Shown here: positions 46,401 to 59,089 of the stretch, one piece after another | Layout of the letters: every line of letters starts with the position of its first letter | Numbering within the stretch: the stretch's first letter is position 1 | NCBI GenBank assembly: GCA_021234155.1 | Contig: JAJEKV010000056.1 | Location: 6,786,618 to 6,850,617, forward strand | Length of the DNA stretch: 64,000 nucleotides | From: Isoetes taiwanensis | Lineage: Eukaryota; Streptophyta; Lycopodiopsida; Isoetales; Isoetaceae | Reading direction: 5' to 3' | Notes under the pieces: generated by a model | What the model saw: only the letters and a program-made list of their open reading frames with translations | Databases searched by the model: none | What the model was told of the DNA's origin: nothing | Translations under genes and position numbers: made by a program

Positions 46401-47380
46401 CGTTAATGATTGTGAATTGACGCTATCCATTAAGAAGGGCATCTGCATGGCCTCAATCCTGCACAAAACAGCATAGAATCAATTAAGCTACTGGTACTTA
46501 TGCGCATTAGTTCTCATCAAAATAGAATAATTGTCTACTCCACAGGCAATGATTGTCTTTGGCAGAGATTTGTGAGGTCCCACAGCCCGGAATTATCTAC
46601 TTTAATTCCATCTCTATATATGTAATAGGCAAGCTACCTATCTCCATCTATGGCAGGCAACTAGTCTACGGTCCAATAAGGCAACTAGTCTACGGTCCAA
46701 TACCAGGCTATACATATCCGAGAAGATAGATCCCGTGCCTCCTGTTGCAGAGGTCGGAAGTTTCTATTGCGGAAATGGAAAGCCCTGCTAGAACCCTTGC
46801 TGCCGAAACCAGTGGTTGTGCTGCTGCCGAAATCACAGATGCAGAGTCCCAATTTCTATCTCAAGTACCTGTGTTGCTCCTGAATCCGCTGTAATGGATG
46901 TCGAAACTACTCCACAACTCTGTACTGCTACCGAATCCCCTGCAACAGACGTCGAGACCGCCCCACGACCCGACTGAGGTGCTAGAGCGGCTCAAAGAGG
47001 ATGCTAAGGGCTCAGATTGAAGCCTAGGGCATGCCGCATCCATCAAAACCTATGATAATCCCATCGCCGTTGTGCAAAAGCTCCATGAAGCACGGCCATG
47101 GCCGTCTGCGAGAAACGGCCAACAGGTATGCCACAAATTTCTGCTGCAAGAAGCTTGGCGCTTAGCAACAGAATCAGCACCTGGGGAAGCATGTCGCAAT
47201 CGACAACGCCAGACGCTCACCAACAATTGCAAGGCTCGTCCCCGACACCATCTCCAAAATCCTCTATGCCCGACATGGTCCACACACCCAATCACAACCG
47301 TCCAATATGCCACGTGGCAGTTTGGAAGGCCTAGATGGCCCCAATTATCAGTGTTAGGCAGCCCTCTATAATAATATATA
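43461..47380. other. No gene recognised
   Basis: AT-rich with chance ORFs. A 56-bp tandem duplication lies near 43930-44040 (TTGTTGTAGTGTTGAGTTGA twice). 46840-47340 is more GC-rich and open in several frames, but no family could be assigned. Confidence 0.45.
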
Positions 47381-47386
47381 TAAGTC

Positions 47387-47420
<34 letters not shown>

Positions 47421-47431
47421 TAACATATATA

Positions 47432-48731
47432 TGTTCTTATGTTTGTCCTCCTGAATCCGGCCGTTGATCCGAGATCCTACGGCTCACGTGGCTTTGGAAC
47501 GTATCCTACGGCCCAGATGGCTAGTTTGTGTATAGACTATATGTAAGCGATCCTACGGTCCAGGTTGATCTGATCCTGATCGTCGGTCCGAGATCCTACG
47601 GCTCACGTTGCTTTGGGACACATCCTACGGTACACATGGCTTTGGGAATTATATGTAATCGATCCTACGGTCTAGGTTGATCCGATCCTGATCGTCGATC
47701 CGAGATCTTACGGCTCACGTGGCTTGGCACATATCCTACGGTGCACATGACTTTGGGAATTATATGTAATAGATCCTATGGCTCATGTTGCTTTAATTAT
47801 TATCACGTGGTGAGATCTCGACCCTTGATCGGGTCCAAGATCCTACGGCCCAAGTTGAATGCTCATCCCTTAAGAAAAGGCTTTTAAAAATTTTATGTTG
47901 TGTGAGGGATTCGAACCCTGGCCATTGACCCCCCAACCCCCATTCTAACCACTAGACCAAGCATTAATTCCATAAATAGTTTATGTTTCAAATATACTTA
48001 AGGGTAACATTCCCATTAAGAGAAAATACACTATAACATTCTAGCTAGTGCAAGAAAGTTCTAGAATGTTCTGGAAGGCTCTAGAAAGTTCTAGAATCTT
48101 CTAGAAAGTTCTAGAACATAAGGGAATCTTGGGAGGATCTAAGAAAATTCTTCCAGAAAGTTCCAAATTGTTCTAATAAGTTTTAGAATGTTCTAGAATG
48201 TAGGGGAATCTACGGGAATGCAAGGAAATCTAGGGAAATACTTCCAGAAAGTTCTAGAATATATTGAAAGTCTTAGAATGTTCCAGAAAGTATTAGAATG
48301 TTCTAAAAAGTTCTGGAATGTAAAGGAATCCAGAAGAATCTAATAGAATCTAAGAAAATCTTATAAAGTGTAAGAGAATCTAGGAAAATATAAAATCTAA
48401 GGGAATCTAAGAAAATGTTGATGAAATCTTAGAGTATCTAAGGGAATCTTTATAGAATCTCTTTGAATCTCATGTAATGTAAGGGAACCTAGGGCAATCT
48501 CATAAAATCTAAAGGAATCTAAGGGAATCTAAGGGGATCTTCATAGAATCTTAGAGAATCTATGGAAATCTAATGGAACAAATGCTCACGAAACCTCTAA
48601 GAGAACCTTGGTAGAATCTGAGAATCTATGAATTTAGAGTATTCTCAAAAAATTCAGGGCACAACAAGAACTTGCACGTAGGAACATGCTAAAACTCGAA
48701 CATGCACCGTAGGACGCATTAAATTTCTTGT
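47432..48731 (+). repeat. TA-flanked composite repeat, copy 1
   Basis: Layout: start TGTTCTTATGTTTGTCC next to a TA run; a head of about 115-bp tandem units (GATCCTACGGCTCACGTGG, CGATCCTACGGTCCAGGTTG); a tRNA-like segment on the minus strand; TTTATGTTTCAAATATACTT; a TTCTAGAA-rich block; a GGGAATCTAA block; end CCGTAGGACGCATTAAATTTCTTGT. Copy 2 follows directly. No coding potential was seen. Confidence 0.85.
47901..47963 (-). ncRNA. tRNA-like Pol III promoter segment (copy 1)
   Basis: The minus strand reads TGGTCTAGTGGTTAGAAT (A-box) and, 26 bp on, GGGTTCGAATCCC (B-box). This is the internal promoter pair of a tRNA or tRNA-derived SINE head. No proper acceptor stem or anticodon arm is visible, so it is not called a functional tRNA. 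A T5 run about 12 bp after the B-box could terminate Pol III. Confidence 0.6.
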
Positions 48732-48735
48732 TTAT

Positions 48736-50292
<1,557 letters not shown>

Positions 50293-50589
50293 AGTATTTG
50301 TACTATGAGGGAGTATATCAAGTCGACTGCTAGATTGCTGAGATGTCAAAGTCAAAGTTGTGCAAAATCAACTAGAAGTTGCATTTAGAAAGTCAAATTC
50401 AAAGTTGCATTCGTGGTCAACACCTGCTCAAACTATTTTAAGTTGACCCTTTTCATTGGATTGCTCAACAGCGGGTTTCATTAAATTGGTCGCTACATAT
50501 ATTCTTCAACTACTCTTCAGAATTGGAGCTTAACAACCTTAAAACACTGAAGATGTTAAATCAACTAACATTTCCTAGCACATAAAACC

Positions 50590-51125
50590 GACTCCCCTAG
50601 GTTTCTGAAGATTAGCCCAAGGTTCCTTTAGATTCTGCAATATTCTATGTACATTCTCCTAGATTCTCGCAGATTCTACAAAGATTCCCCTAGATTCTCC
50701 AAGATTCTATCAAGATTCCTCTCGATTCTCAAAGATTTCCCTAGATTTTTTAAGATTCTCTTGAGATTCCCCTAGGTTTTCAAAGATTATCCCAAGATTC
50801 CTCTTGATTTTTTCAAGATTCCATGTAGATTCTCTTAGATTTTCTAAGATTCTATAAAGATTCTTCTAGAATTCTAAGATTCTCTTGAGATTCCTCTAGA
50901 TTCTCTAAGATCCTATGAAGATTTCCTAGCTTCCTCTAGGTTCTTAAAGAGTTTATCCAGATTCCCTCAGATTCCCTTACATTCTCAAATATTCTCTCTT
51001 GAACCATGTTGATTCTCTTAGATTTCCCAATATTCTATAAAGATTCCCCTAGAATACCTAAGATTCTCTTGACATTCTTCTAGATTCTCTAAGGCCCTAT
51101 GAAGATTCCCCTAGATTTTCCACAC
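50590..51125 (-). repeat. Inverted fragment of the GGGAATCTAA block
   Basis: CCTAGATTCTC, AAGATTCCCCTAGATT and similar phrases are the reverse complement of the repeat block in the composite family. The head and ends are missing. Confidence 0.65.
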
Positions 51126-53221
51126 TTTTGATATGTATAGTGGCTTTGCTTTAGATTTGTTGTTCACTCCATATGTGTGCAGAAGATACAACTCAATTAT
51201 GTGGTGTGGCTTGGAAAACTGACGTTCATGCTTTCTTCAATCTATTCTTATGTCAAACGCAGCCTGTAGCTCGGTTTCTTGGATTAGTACACCAAGTCTA
51301 GTTCTCCATTCGGGCGGTGTTAAATTTCTCTACCAAGCTTGCAAAACGTAGACTCTGTCACATAATACATGAGTTTGCAGACATCTTCAAGGAGCTCCGA
51401 AATTAAACAAATGGTAAACTTCGAAATTAAATAAATGGTAAACTTTTTCTTCTGTTTTAGGCTTCTTGAGAGTTACCGAAAAATTTATGCTATCGGCTTG
51501 CTGGTCGGTATAATTCGTCTTGATGGGTTTAATCCCACCGGAGTTCGGAAACCTCCTTCATCTGGAAAAGGGCGAGCCTCAAAATTGGGACAGTTAGCAA
51601 GCCCACCATCCCCTGGCTACTCTTTCAGATGCTGACCCAACATCCAAGAACCAAGTGAGAAATGGACCAACAAATATCAAATCAGGCTATCTGAAAGGGA
51701 GTCAAAATCGAAAAGAAACATCATGAAGCCGATTACAGGGTCGGATCCTTTAGCCCTGAAGCTTTTTTCTTTTTTATCTACATGAGCCGATTCTGAAGGA
51801 CTTAGTCGGGGCCTTTATTATGGTTGTAATTATGGGGAAAGGAATATATTTTTCCTTTACGTCTATAGATCTAGATTGCAAATTTTTTTAAATAATTTCA
51901 CAAGAAGTTCATAATGTTTCTCATTGAGTTCTATACAAATTAATTATTGGAATATTCAATTAATATTCAAGCATAATGTCATGTAATATTCAAGTCTATC
52001 TTTTTCTTGTATAAATTACACTATGATGCCCTAGGCTTTGATGATCTTAGATAGGAATATCCCAAAATATAGCACCTTGACTTAAATTTATAACCTTGAT
52101 CAACAATACAGAAGATATTGGAGGGACAATGTTTTGTCTTAAACAGTCATGGTTAGTTGCAAGGCAAACCATGAGCATTTTGTGAAGCATGCAAGTTCTT
52201 TTGACGCTACTTAGTATAGATATATAGAATTATTCTGAAACTTCTTACAACCACATCGACGGTAACAAAAAGCATTATTCTGCATCATAAGCATCATCAG
52301 AGATCAGGTAAGTGATGAAAGGAAGGTAGGGTAAGGGGTTTGGTAGGGCAATAAAGTGGATGCTGGACCAAACCTCTTACCATGGCAATAAAATGTTGGG
52401 CCAAGTAACCCCATTGTGGGCAATCCCCTAGCTACATAACGACCAAAAGGGTTCCAAATAAAAATAAAAGCATTGTTCAGCCTGAAACGGGTCAAAGCAA
52501 AACATGTCTATTTTTTCTATTGTTCTATTCCGGTCTTACGACGGCCGACAAGCCGTAGTTTACACGGTTCTCTGCTTATAAAACATACCCAACTATTCCT
52601 GCTTATTGGCTTCCTTTCCGCTCTGCTCAATTCAATCTTATTGTTCTCCTTCCCATACCCTCTTGCTAGTTAAATTATCTCTAACAGAAAATATGTCTAA
52701 TTTGGAGAAGCTAATTTTCTCATTCATTGAAGTATTAGTGTATATCTGCAGATAACATAAATCTATCACTATAAGAAGGGTATCTTTACAGTCACCAAAG
52801 GGATTATTTCAAAAATATGTTAATCATCATTGTGGTCGTATAACCAACGAGGCAAAGAACCTGATATTAATTCAAGGGTGCTATTCCTAAACTGAAAAAT
52901 TGCCTCTACGTTTCGATCACATGCCCAAAACTACTCACACTCAAATAACCCTGATATTTAAGCAGATATACAACTCCATTGCTTCAGGTTTGTGAAAGTA
53001 TTGATAAAACTCAGACTTTGGCACAAACCAGCAATGAATTAGAAACCAAGATGTCATGTTAAAAGAACCGTAATGAGAAAATAAAGTTACTTTAGGAGTG
53101 TGAACATAAATTCTAAACTTTTGATGGTGTCTAAATTACAGGAGGCTACCATGAATAAATGTCAAAATACCTTAGGAACAGAAACTAAAGAACACCAAGT
53201 CATATAATGAAGCACAATTAA
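51126..53221. other. No gene seen
   Basis: AT-rich, chance ORFs only. Confidence 0.5.
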
Positions 53222-53694
53222 TCAGCGAGCTGTACTTCTTCTAATGTGAGCCATGTGCCCACGTCCATAGGCTCCTCCAGAGACATGCAGTCTTGAATTC
53301 ACAAAGGCCTGTCACCAAGCAGTTAATCTCATAAAGTGCATAAAGTTGAAGTGGTGAACAAAATGAAATGTTATTTTTTGGCACTTACAGCTGCATGCTG
53401 ATATCGAGGAGCAGGTGATATACCAGTTGCAGTTGCCCATTCCCAGCTTCCATCATCTTTTCTACCAAGTGCATGAGCAGAAGATAGGGGCTACACACAA
53501 GTTTCAAGGTTCAAAATCACCAATTAAGCCACATATTTGCATATATACAGCAATGTAAAAAGAAAAGATTATAATGCATAAACCCAATACTCAGGGAAAT
53601 ATTTGTCAAGAAAGATTGAAGACATTATCAGGACACACTGTCTAGGGCTTTGATGCAGTATCCAAAGCACAAACATCTGCCAGTGAAAATTTTC
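53222..53694 (-). pseudogene. BSL/BSU1-type kelch-phosphatase gene fragment
   Basis: BSU1/BSL proteins are plant Ser/Thr phosphatases with an N-terminal kelch propeller acting in brassinosteroid signalling. Reading the minus strand: 53694-53642 encodes FSLADVCALDTASKP then TAG (family: LADVWALDTAAKP). 53490-53389, with a TGTAG acceptor and a GTAAGT donor, encodes PLSSAHALGRKDDGSWEW and SPAPRYQHAA. An 80-bp intron joins in phase to 53308-53222, encoding AFVNSRLHVSGGAYGRG, ending TGA. The splice between the last two exons is intact and restores RYQHAAAFVNSRLHVSGG. The phosphatase domain is absent and one exon has a stop, so this is a non-functional genomic fragment. Confidence 0.85.
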
Positions 53695-55369
53695 CTGCAT
53701 GATATTTTTCTTTAAAATGCTTTCTACATAACAAAAACCAATGATAGAAACAGAGAGAAAGTCCTGATCTAGGTCTCTTCAATGCTGGTGACTGGAATCT
53801 ATGAACGAAATTGTCAAGAAGACGGTGGCATTTGTTGCCCTATGCATTGAACTATCGCTGACTGTAGTGGAAGCTGGCCTTCACATACTTGTAAAGCCTT
53901 ATTGTTGTCTTGACTCCTACGAACCTTAATTAATCGATATTCCCATTGATGTCTCCTTCGGCATTTTTAGAACTAGCCGATATTGCAACCAAGCTTGATC
54001 CTGAAACCCAAATGATCCAATTAGCAAGAACAATCGGGGCAAACACAGCGCCTCGCTAAAGGGCCAACTTCATTGAAAAAGAAGAATTACTAAAATAAAA
54101 TTTAGGGGAAAAAAAGAAAACCTTGGAAGTCCGGACAGAGAAGCATACACGAATTTGCACAGATTACCTTTTGCCAGGTTTTCAAGAGGCCCTTCGACGA
54201 ATGAGGCTGAAAATCTTGAAGCCATAGATCTGCGGACAAAATAAAACAGAAGATATTTCCTAATTTCTTCTCTTCTATGCGATGCCCCCCTGAAAATCCA
54301 AAGATGCAAACACCAATACTTACAACGCCTTTGCAGTCCACGGACTTTTGGCATTTCTAACATGAAATTATCAGCAGATAGCAAATAATGGATGTGGGCA
54401 ACAAAAACTAGAAGGTGATTTCAGTGTGGACATATTTCAAGGATGAAGTAGATTGCAAAGAGAATGGCAGGGACAGGGATGCATCGACTCTTTTTGGGTC
54501 AAAAATAGACCAAGATTTGCCCAGAGAATCTTGCTCCGCTGCTTCTGTTCAAAGAGATGGATGTCGCGAGTTCCAACGCCTCTGCTCCTTCAAAAAAACC
54601 CATAAGACGGAGAATTTGTCCATCGCCAAGATCATGAAGGTCCTTACTTTCGAAGCCAAGCAGAAGAAAGCTTCCAACAAATACGTCAGAGGGCAAGATG
54701 GTAAACCTAATCTTTCCAGGAGCAAATCCGCCGGTATGTTCAAGATTTAGGCATGCGTAATTGTTAGCTGTTGCCTGCAAACAAAATAAAACTATCAGCA
54801 GATGACTGCTTGCGAAACAAAACATTACGACCAAATTTAAGAAAGAATCATACCTGTGGGAAGAACGATTTCTGTAGCAAACGCCGGTTGCACCAAACCG
54901 GATGAAGCAAAATAGTTCGGATCCCGCCATAGCTGCGTTTGCAATTACAAAAAATCCAACTGCAGAAACGAAACGCACAATAAGAACAGAGCGATTAAAC
55001 AAAGATTTAGTACATTAAAGGAAAACCCAGCAAGCACAGCCTGCACCACTCCGCACCACAAAGATTTTCCTTAGGCAAGCTCATTTGATGCTCTGGGGTT
55101 TCTCCAAATCGGCTCTGAAGCACCCTTTTTGGATTCAAACTTCAGTGTTTAGAATCCAACTTCAGTGTGGAAGATCGATAACATGCCGGCATGAGCGCCA
55201 ACAAATCATTCAGGCGGCTATACTAGCGCCAGAAAAAAATCGTGAACAGAACCCTGAAATACAGAGAGTCTAAAAAAAATGCAGAAGAAAAAAACTTTAT
55301 GCCACGTCATATATGAGGCCGTCATCATTAAAAGCTTTTAAAAAAAATAAAAAAAAAAAGGGACATATG
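53695..55369. other. No gene assigned; one ORF of interest at 54415-54750
   Basis: The plus-strand frame 54415-54750 is hydrophilic and lysine/serine-rich, ending SRSKSAGMFKI. It has no ATG until near 54634 and is not recognised. The minus strand is also open there. Confidence 0.35.
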
Positions 55370-55610
55370 GCATGGCGCCACCTCACAATGGCATTTAATT
55401 TCATTGACTCTTTATCAACGATCTAGATTAATTCCTCTAAATCTGACGGCCTAAATCAAAAGCCCCAACTCAAGCTCATAATGTGGCCAAATTAACGGCT
55501 CAGATTAAATCCCCAAATCTAACGGTCAGAAACAAAAACCCCAAATAAAGGGGCTTTTTGGGTGGCGCAACGTGGGCCGTCCAGATCTGAGATGGACGGC
55601 CGGGATCAGA
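55370..55610. repeat. Degraded repeat related to 32668-33060, with hairpin
   Basis: It holds repeated AAATCTRACGGYC phrases and a palindrome at 55575-55601 (GGCCGTCCA ... TGAGATGGACGGCC) like those near 32.7 kb. Confidence 0.55.
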
Positions 55611-55670
55611 TTATCTACATTCAATATAATTGTATATATATAGGTGATATATATATATCTGATATATATA

Positions 55671-57630
55671 TGTTCTTATGTTTGTCCCATTGAATCCGAC
55701 CGTTGATCCGAGATCCGACGGCTCACGTGGATTTGGGACGTATCCTACGGCTCAGGTGGCTTGGGAGTTTACATACAGCCCACATAGACACGATCCTACG
55801 GTCCAGGTTGATCGAATCTGGTGCGTCGGTTCGAGATCCTACGGCTCAGATAGAATCTAAGAGAATCTGATAGAATATATAAGAATCTTCGTAAAAACTA
55901 AGAGAATCTCATGAAACCTAAGAGAATCTAAGGGAATCTTCATGAAATTTTTGAGAATCTAGGGGAATCTAATAGGATTGAGGGCATCTTCATAGAATCT
56001 GAGGGAATCTCATAAAATTCGAGAGAATCTGATGGAATCTCATGAAATCTAAGGGAATCAGAGGGAATCTAAGGGAATGTTCATAGAATTTGAGGGAATC
56101 TAAGGGAATCTTCATAGAATTATAGGGAATCCAAGAGAATCTCACAGAATCTAGAGGAATCAGAGGGAATTTAGGGGAATCTTTATAGAATTTGAGGGAA
56201 CCCAATGGAATCTCATAGAATCTAAGGGAATCTAAAGGAATCTTCATAGAATCTGATGGAATCTCGTAAAATCTAAGGGAATCTGAGGGAATCTAGGGGA
56301 ATCTGAGGGAACCTACGGGAACCTGAGAGAATCTTCATAGAATATGAGGGAATCTGAGGGAATCTTCATAGAATATAAGGGAATCCAAGGGAACCTAAGG
56401 GAATCTAGAGGAATCTGAGGGAATCTAAGGGAATCTAGAGGAATCTTTATAGATTTTGAGGGAATCCAAGGGAATCTCATAGAATCTAAGGGAATCTAGA
56501 GGGATCTTCATAGAATTTGATGGAATCTCGTAAAATCTAAGGGAATCTGAGGGAATCTAAGGGAATCTAAGGGAACCTGAGAGAATCTTTATAGAATATG
56601 AGGAAATCTGAGGGAATCTTCATAGAATATGAGGGAATCCAAGGGAATCTAAGGGAACTTAGGGGAATCTTTATAGAATATGAGGGAATCCAAGGGAATC
56701 TAAGGGAACTTAGGGGAATCTTCATAGAATTTGAGGGAATCTAAATGACTCTCATAGAATCTAAAGGTATTTGATAGGGAATCCAAGGGAACCTAAGGGA
56801 ATCTAGAGGAATCTAAGGGAATCTAAGGGAATCTAGAGGAATCTTTATAGAATTTAAGGGAATCCAAGGGAAGCTCATAGAATCTAAGGGAATCTAGAGG
56901 GATTTTCATAGAATCTGATGGAATCTCGTAAAATCTAAGGGAATCTGAGGGAATCTCAGGGAATCTAGGGGAATCTAAGGGAACCTGAGAGAATCTTTAT
57001 AGAATATGAGGAAATCTGAGGGAATCTTCATAGAATATGAGGGAATCCAAGGGAATCTGAGGGAACTTAGAGGAATCTTCATAGAATATGAGGGAATCCA
57101 AGGGAATCTAACGGAACTTAGGGGAATCTTCATAGAATTTGCAGGAATCTAAATGACTCTCATAGAATCTAAAGGAATTTGAGGGTATCTAGAGGAATCT
57201 TCATGAATCTTTATAGAATCCGAGGAAGTCTTACAAAATCTAAGGGAATATGAGGAAATCTTCATAAAGTCTGAGGGAATGTCATAAAATTTAAAGGAAT
57301 CTAATAGAATGTCATAAAATCTAAGGGAACCTGAGGGAATCTTCATAGAATTTGAGGGAATGTCATAAAATCTGAGGAAACCTAATAGAATCTCGTAAAA
57401 TCTATGGGAATCTAGGGGAATACTAATATGATTGAGGGCATCTTCATCAAATCTAAGGCAATCTTTATAGAATCTGAGGGAATCTCATACACACAAAATA
57501 TAAGGAAATCTATGAGAACCTCATAGAATTTGAGAGAACCTAAGGGGATCTTCATGACATCATGGAGAATGTAGGGGGAACATATTAAAATTGGAACTTC
57601 CGCCGTAGGACGTATTAATTTTCTTGTATA
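55671..57630 (+). repeat. TA-flanked composite repeat, copy 3 (no tRNA-like part)
   Basis: It starts TGTTCTTATGTTTGTCC and has a short head (GATCCTACGGCTCAG). It then jumps into a greatly expanded array of about 1.7 kb of 10-20-bp phrases (GGGAATCTAA, GGGAATCTGA, ATCTTCATAGAAT), and ends CCGTAGGACGTATTAATTTTC TTGTA. The tRNA-like and TTCTAGAA parts are missing. Confidence 0.85.
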
Positions 57631-57643
57631 TCTGATATATATA

Positions 57644-58982
57644 TGTTCTTATGTTTGTCCTCCTAAATCCGACCATTGATCCGAGATCCTACGGCTCACG
57701 TGGCTTTGAGACGTATCCTACGGCCCAGATGGCTTGGAAGTTTGTGTATAGACTATATGTAAGCGATCCTACGGTCCAGGTTGATTTGATCCTGATCGTC
57801 GGTCCGAGATCCTACGGCTCACATTGCTTTGGGACACATCCTACGGTGCACATGGCTTTGGGAATTATATGTAATCGATCCTATGGTCCAGGTTGTTCTT
57901 GATCTTGATCGTCGATCTAGGATCCTACGGCTCATGTTGCTTTAGATTTTTGCCACATGGCACGATCTCGGCCCTTGATCGGGTCCAAGATCCTACGGCC
58001 CACGTTGAATGCTCATCCTTTAAGGAAAGGCTTTTAAAATTTTTATGTTGCGTGGGGGATTTGAACCCTGGTCATTGACCCCCCAGCCCCCCATTCTAAC
58101 CACTAGACCAAGCATTAATTCTATGACTAATTTATGTTTCAAATATACTTAAGGGTAATAATCCAGTTAAGATAAAATGGAGTATAACATTCTAACTAGT
58201 TCAAAAAAGTTCTAGAATGTTCTGGAAGGCTCTAGAAAGTTCTAGAATCTGCTAGAAAGTTCCAAAATATTCTAGAAAATTCTAGAACATAATCTGGAAA
58301 GAATCTATGAAAATTCTTCCAGAAAGTTTCAAATTGTTCTAATAAGTTCTAGAATGTTCGAGAATGTAGGAATCCATGGGAAGGTAAGAGAATCTAGGGA
58401 AATACTTCCAGAAAGTTCTAGGATATTTTGAAAGTCTCAGAATGTTCCAGAAAGTCTTAGAATGTTCCAGAAAGCCTTAGAATGTTCTAAAAAGTTCTAG
58501 AATGTAAAGGAATCCAGGAGAATCTAACGGAATCTAAGAAAATCTCATAAAATGTGAGAGAATCTAGGAAAATATTTACAAGCCTAAGGGAATCTCTTAA
58601 AATCTAGGGGATCTAAGGGAATCTTCATAAAATCTAAGGCAATCTAGGAAAATGTTGATGAAATCTTAGAGTATCTAAGGGAATCTTTATAGAATCTCTT
58701 TGAATCTCATATAATGTAAGGGAACCTAAGGCAATCTCATAAAATCTAAAGGGATCTAAGGGAATCTAAGGGGATCGTCATAGAATCTTGGAGAATCTAC
58801 GGAAATGTAATGGAATCTAGAGGGAATCTTATAAAATTTAGAGGAATCTCCACAAAACTTCCAAGAGAACCTTGGTAGAATCTTAGAGAATCTATGAATT
58901 TAGAATGTAGGGCACGACAAGAACTTGCAGCATAGGAACATGCTAAAACTCGAACATGCACCGTAGGACGCATTAAATTTCT

Positions 58983-58986
<4 letters not shown>
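57644..58986 (+). repeat. TA-flanked composite repeat, copy 4
   Basis: Full layout as in copy 1, following copy 3 after 13 bp of TCTGATATATATA. It ends CATTAAATTTCTTGTA beside a TA microsatellite. Confidence 0.85.
58051..58114 (-). ncRNA. tRNA-like Pol III promoter segment (copy 4)
   Basis: A-box TGGTCTAGTGGTTAGAAT and B-box GGGTTCAAATCCC on the minus strand. A T4 run lies shortly downstream. Confidence 0.6.

Positions 58987-59072
<86 letters not shown>
58985..59072. repeat. TA microsatellite
   Basis: About 43 uninterrupted TA units at the end of composite repeat copy 4. Confidence 0.98.
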
Positions 59073-59075
<3 letters not shown>

Positions 59076-59089
59076 AGGGTACGGATATG

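Noticed and set aside
47901-47963. Functional tRNA gene
   Set aside because: A- and B-boxes are present, but no acceptor stem or proper anticodon arm could be folded by eye; kept only as a tRNA-like segment.
54415-54750. Gene candidate with hydrophilic Ser/Lys-rich product
   Set aside because: There is no ATG near the start, both strands are open, and no family is recognised; left as an unassigned ORF.
55990-57346. Minus-strand ORFs with repeated IPLDSLRFYE-like peptides
   Set aside because: They are translations of the GGGAATCTAA tandem array, with no start context and no homology.
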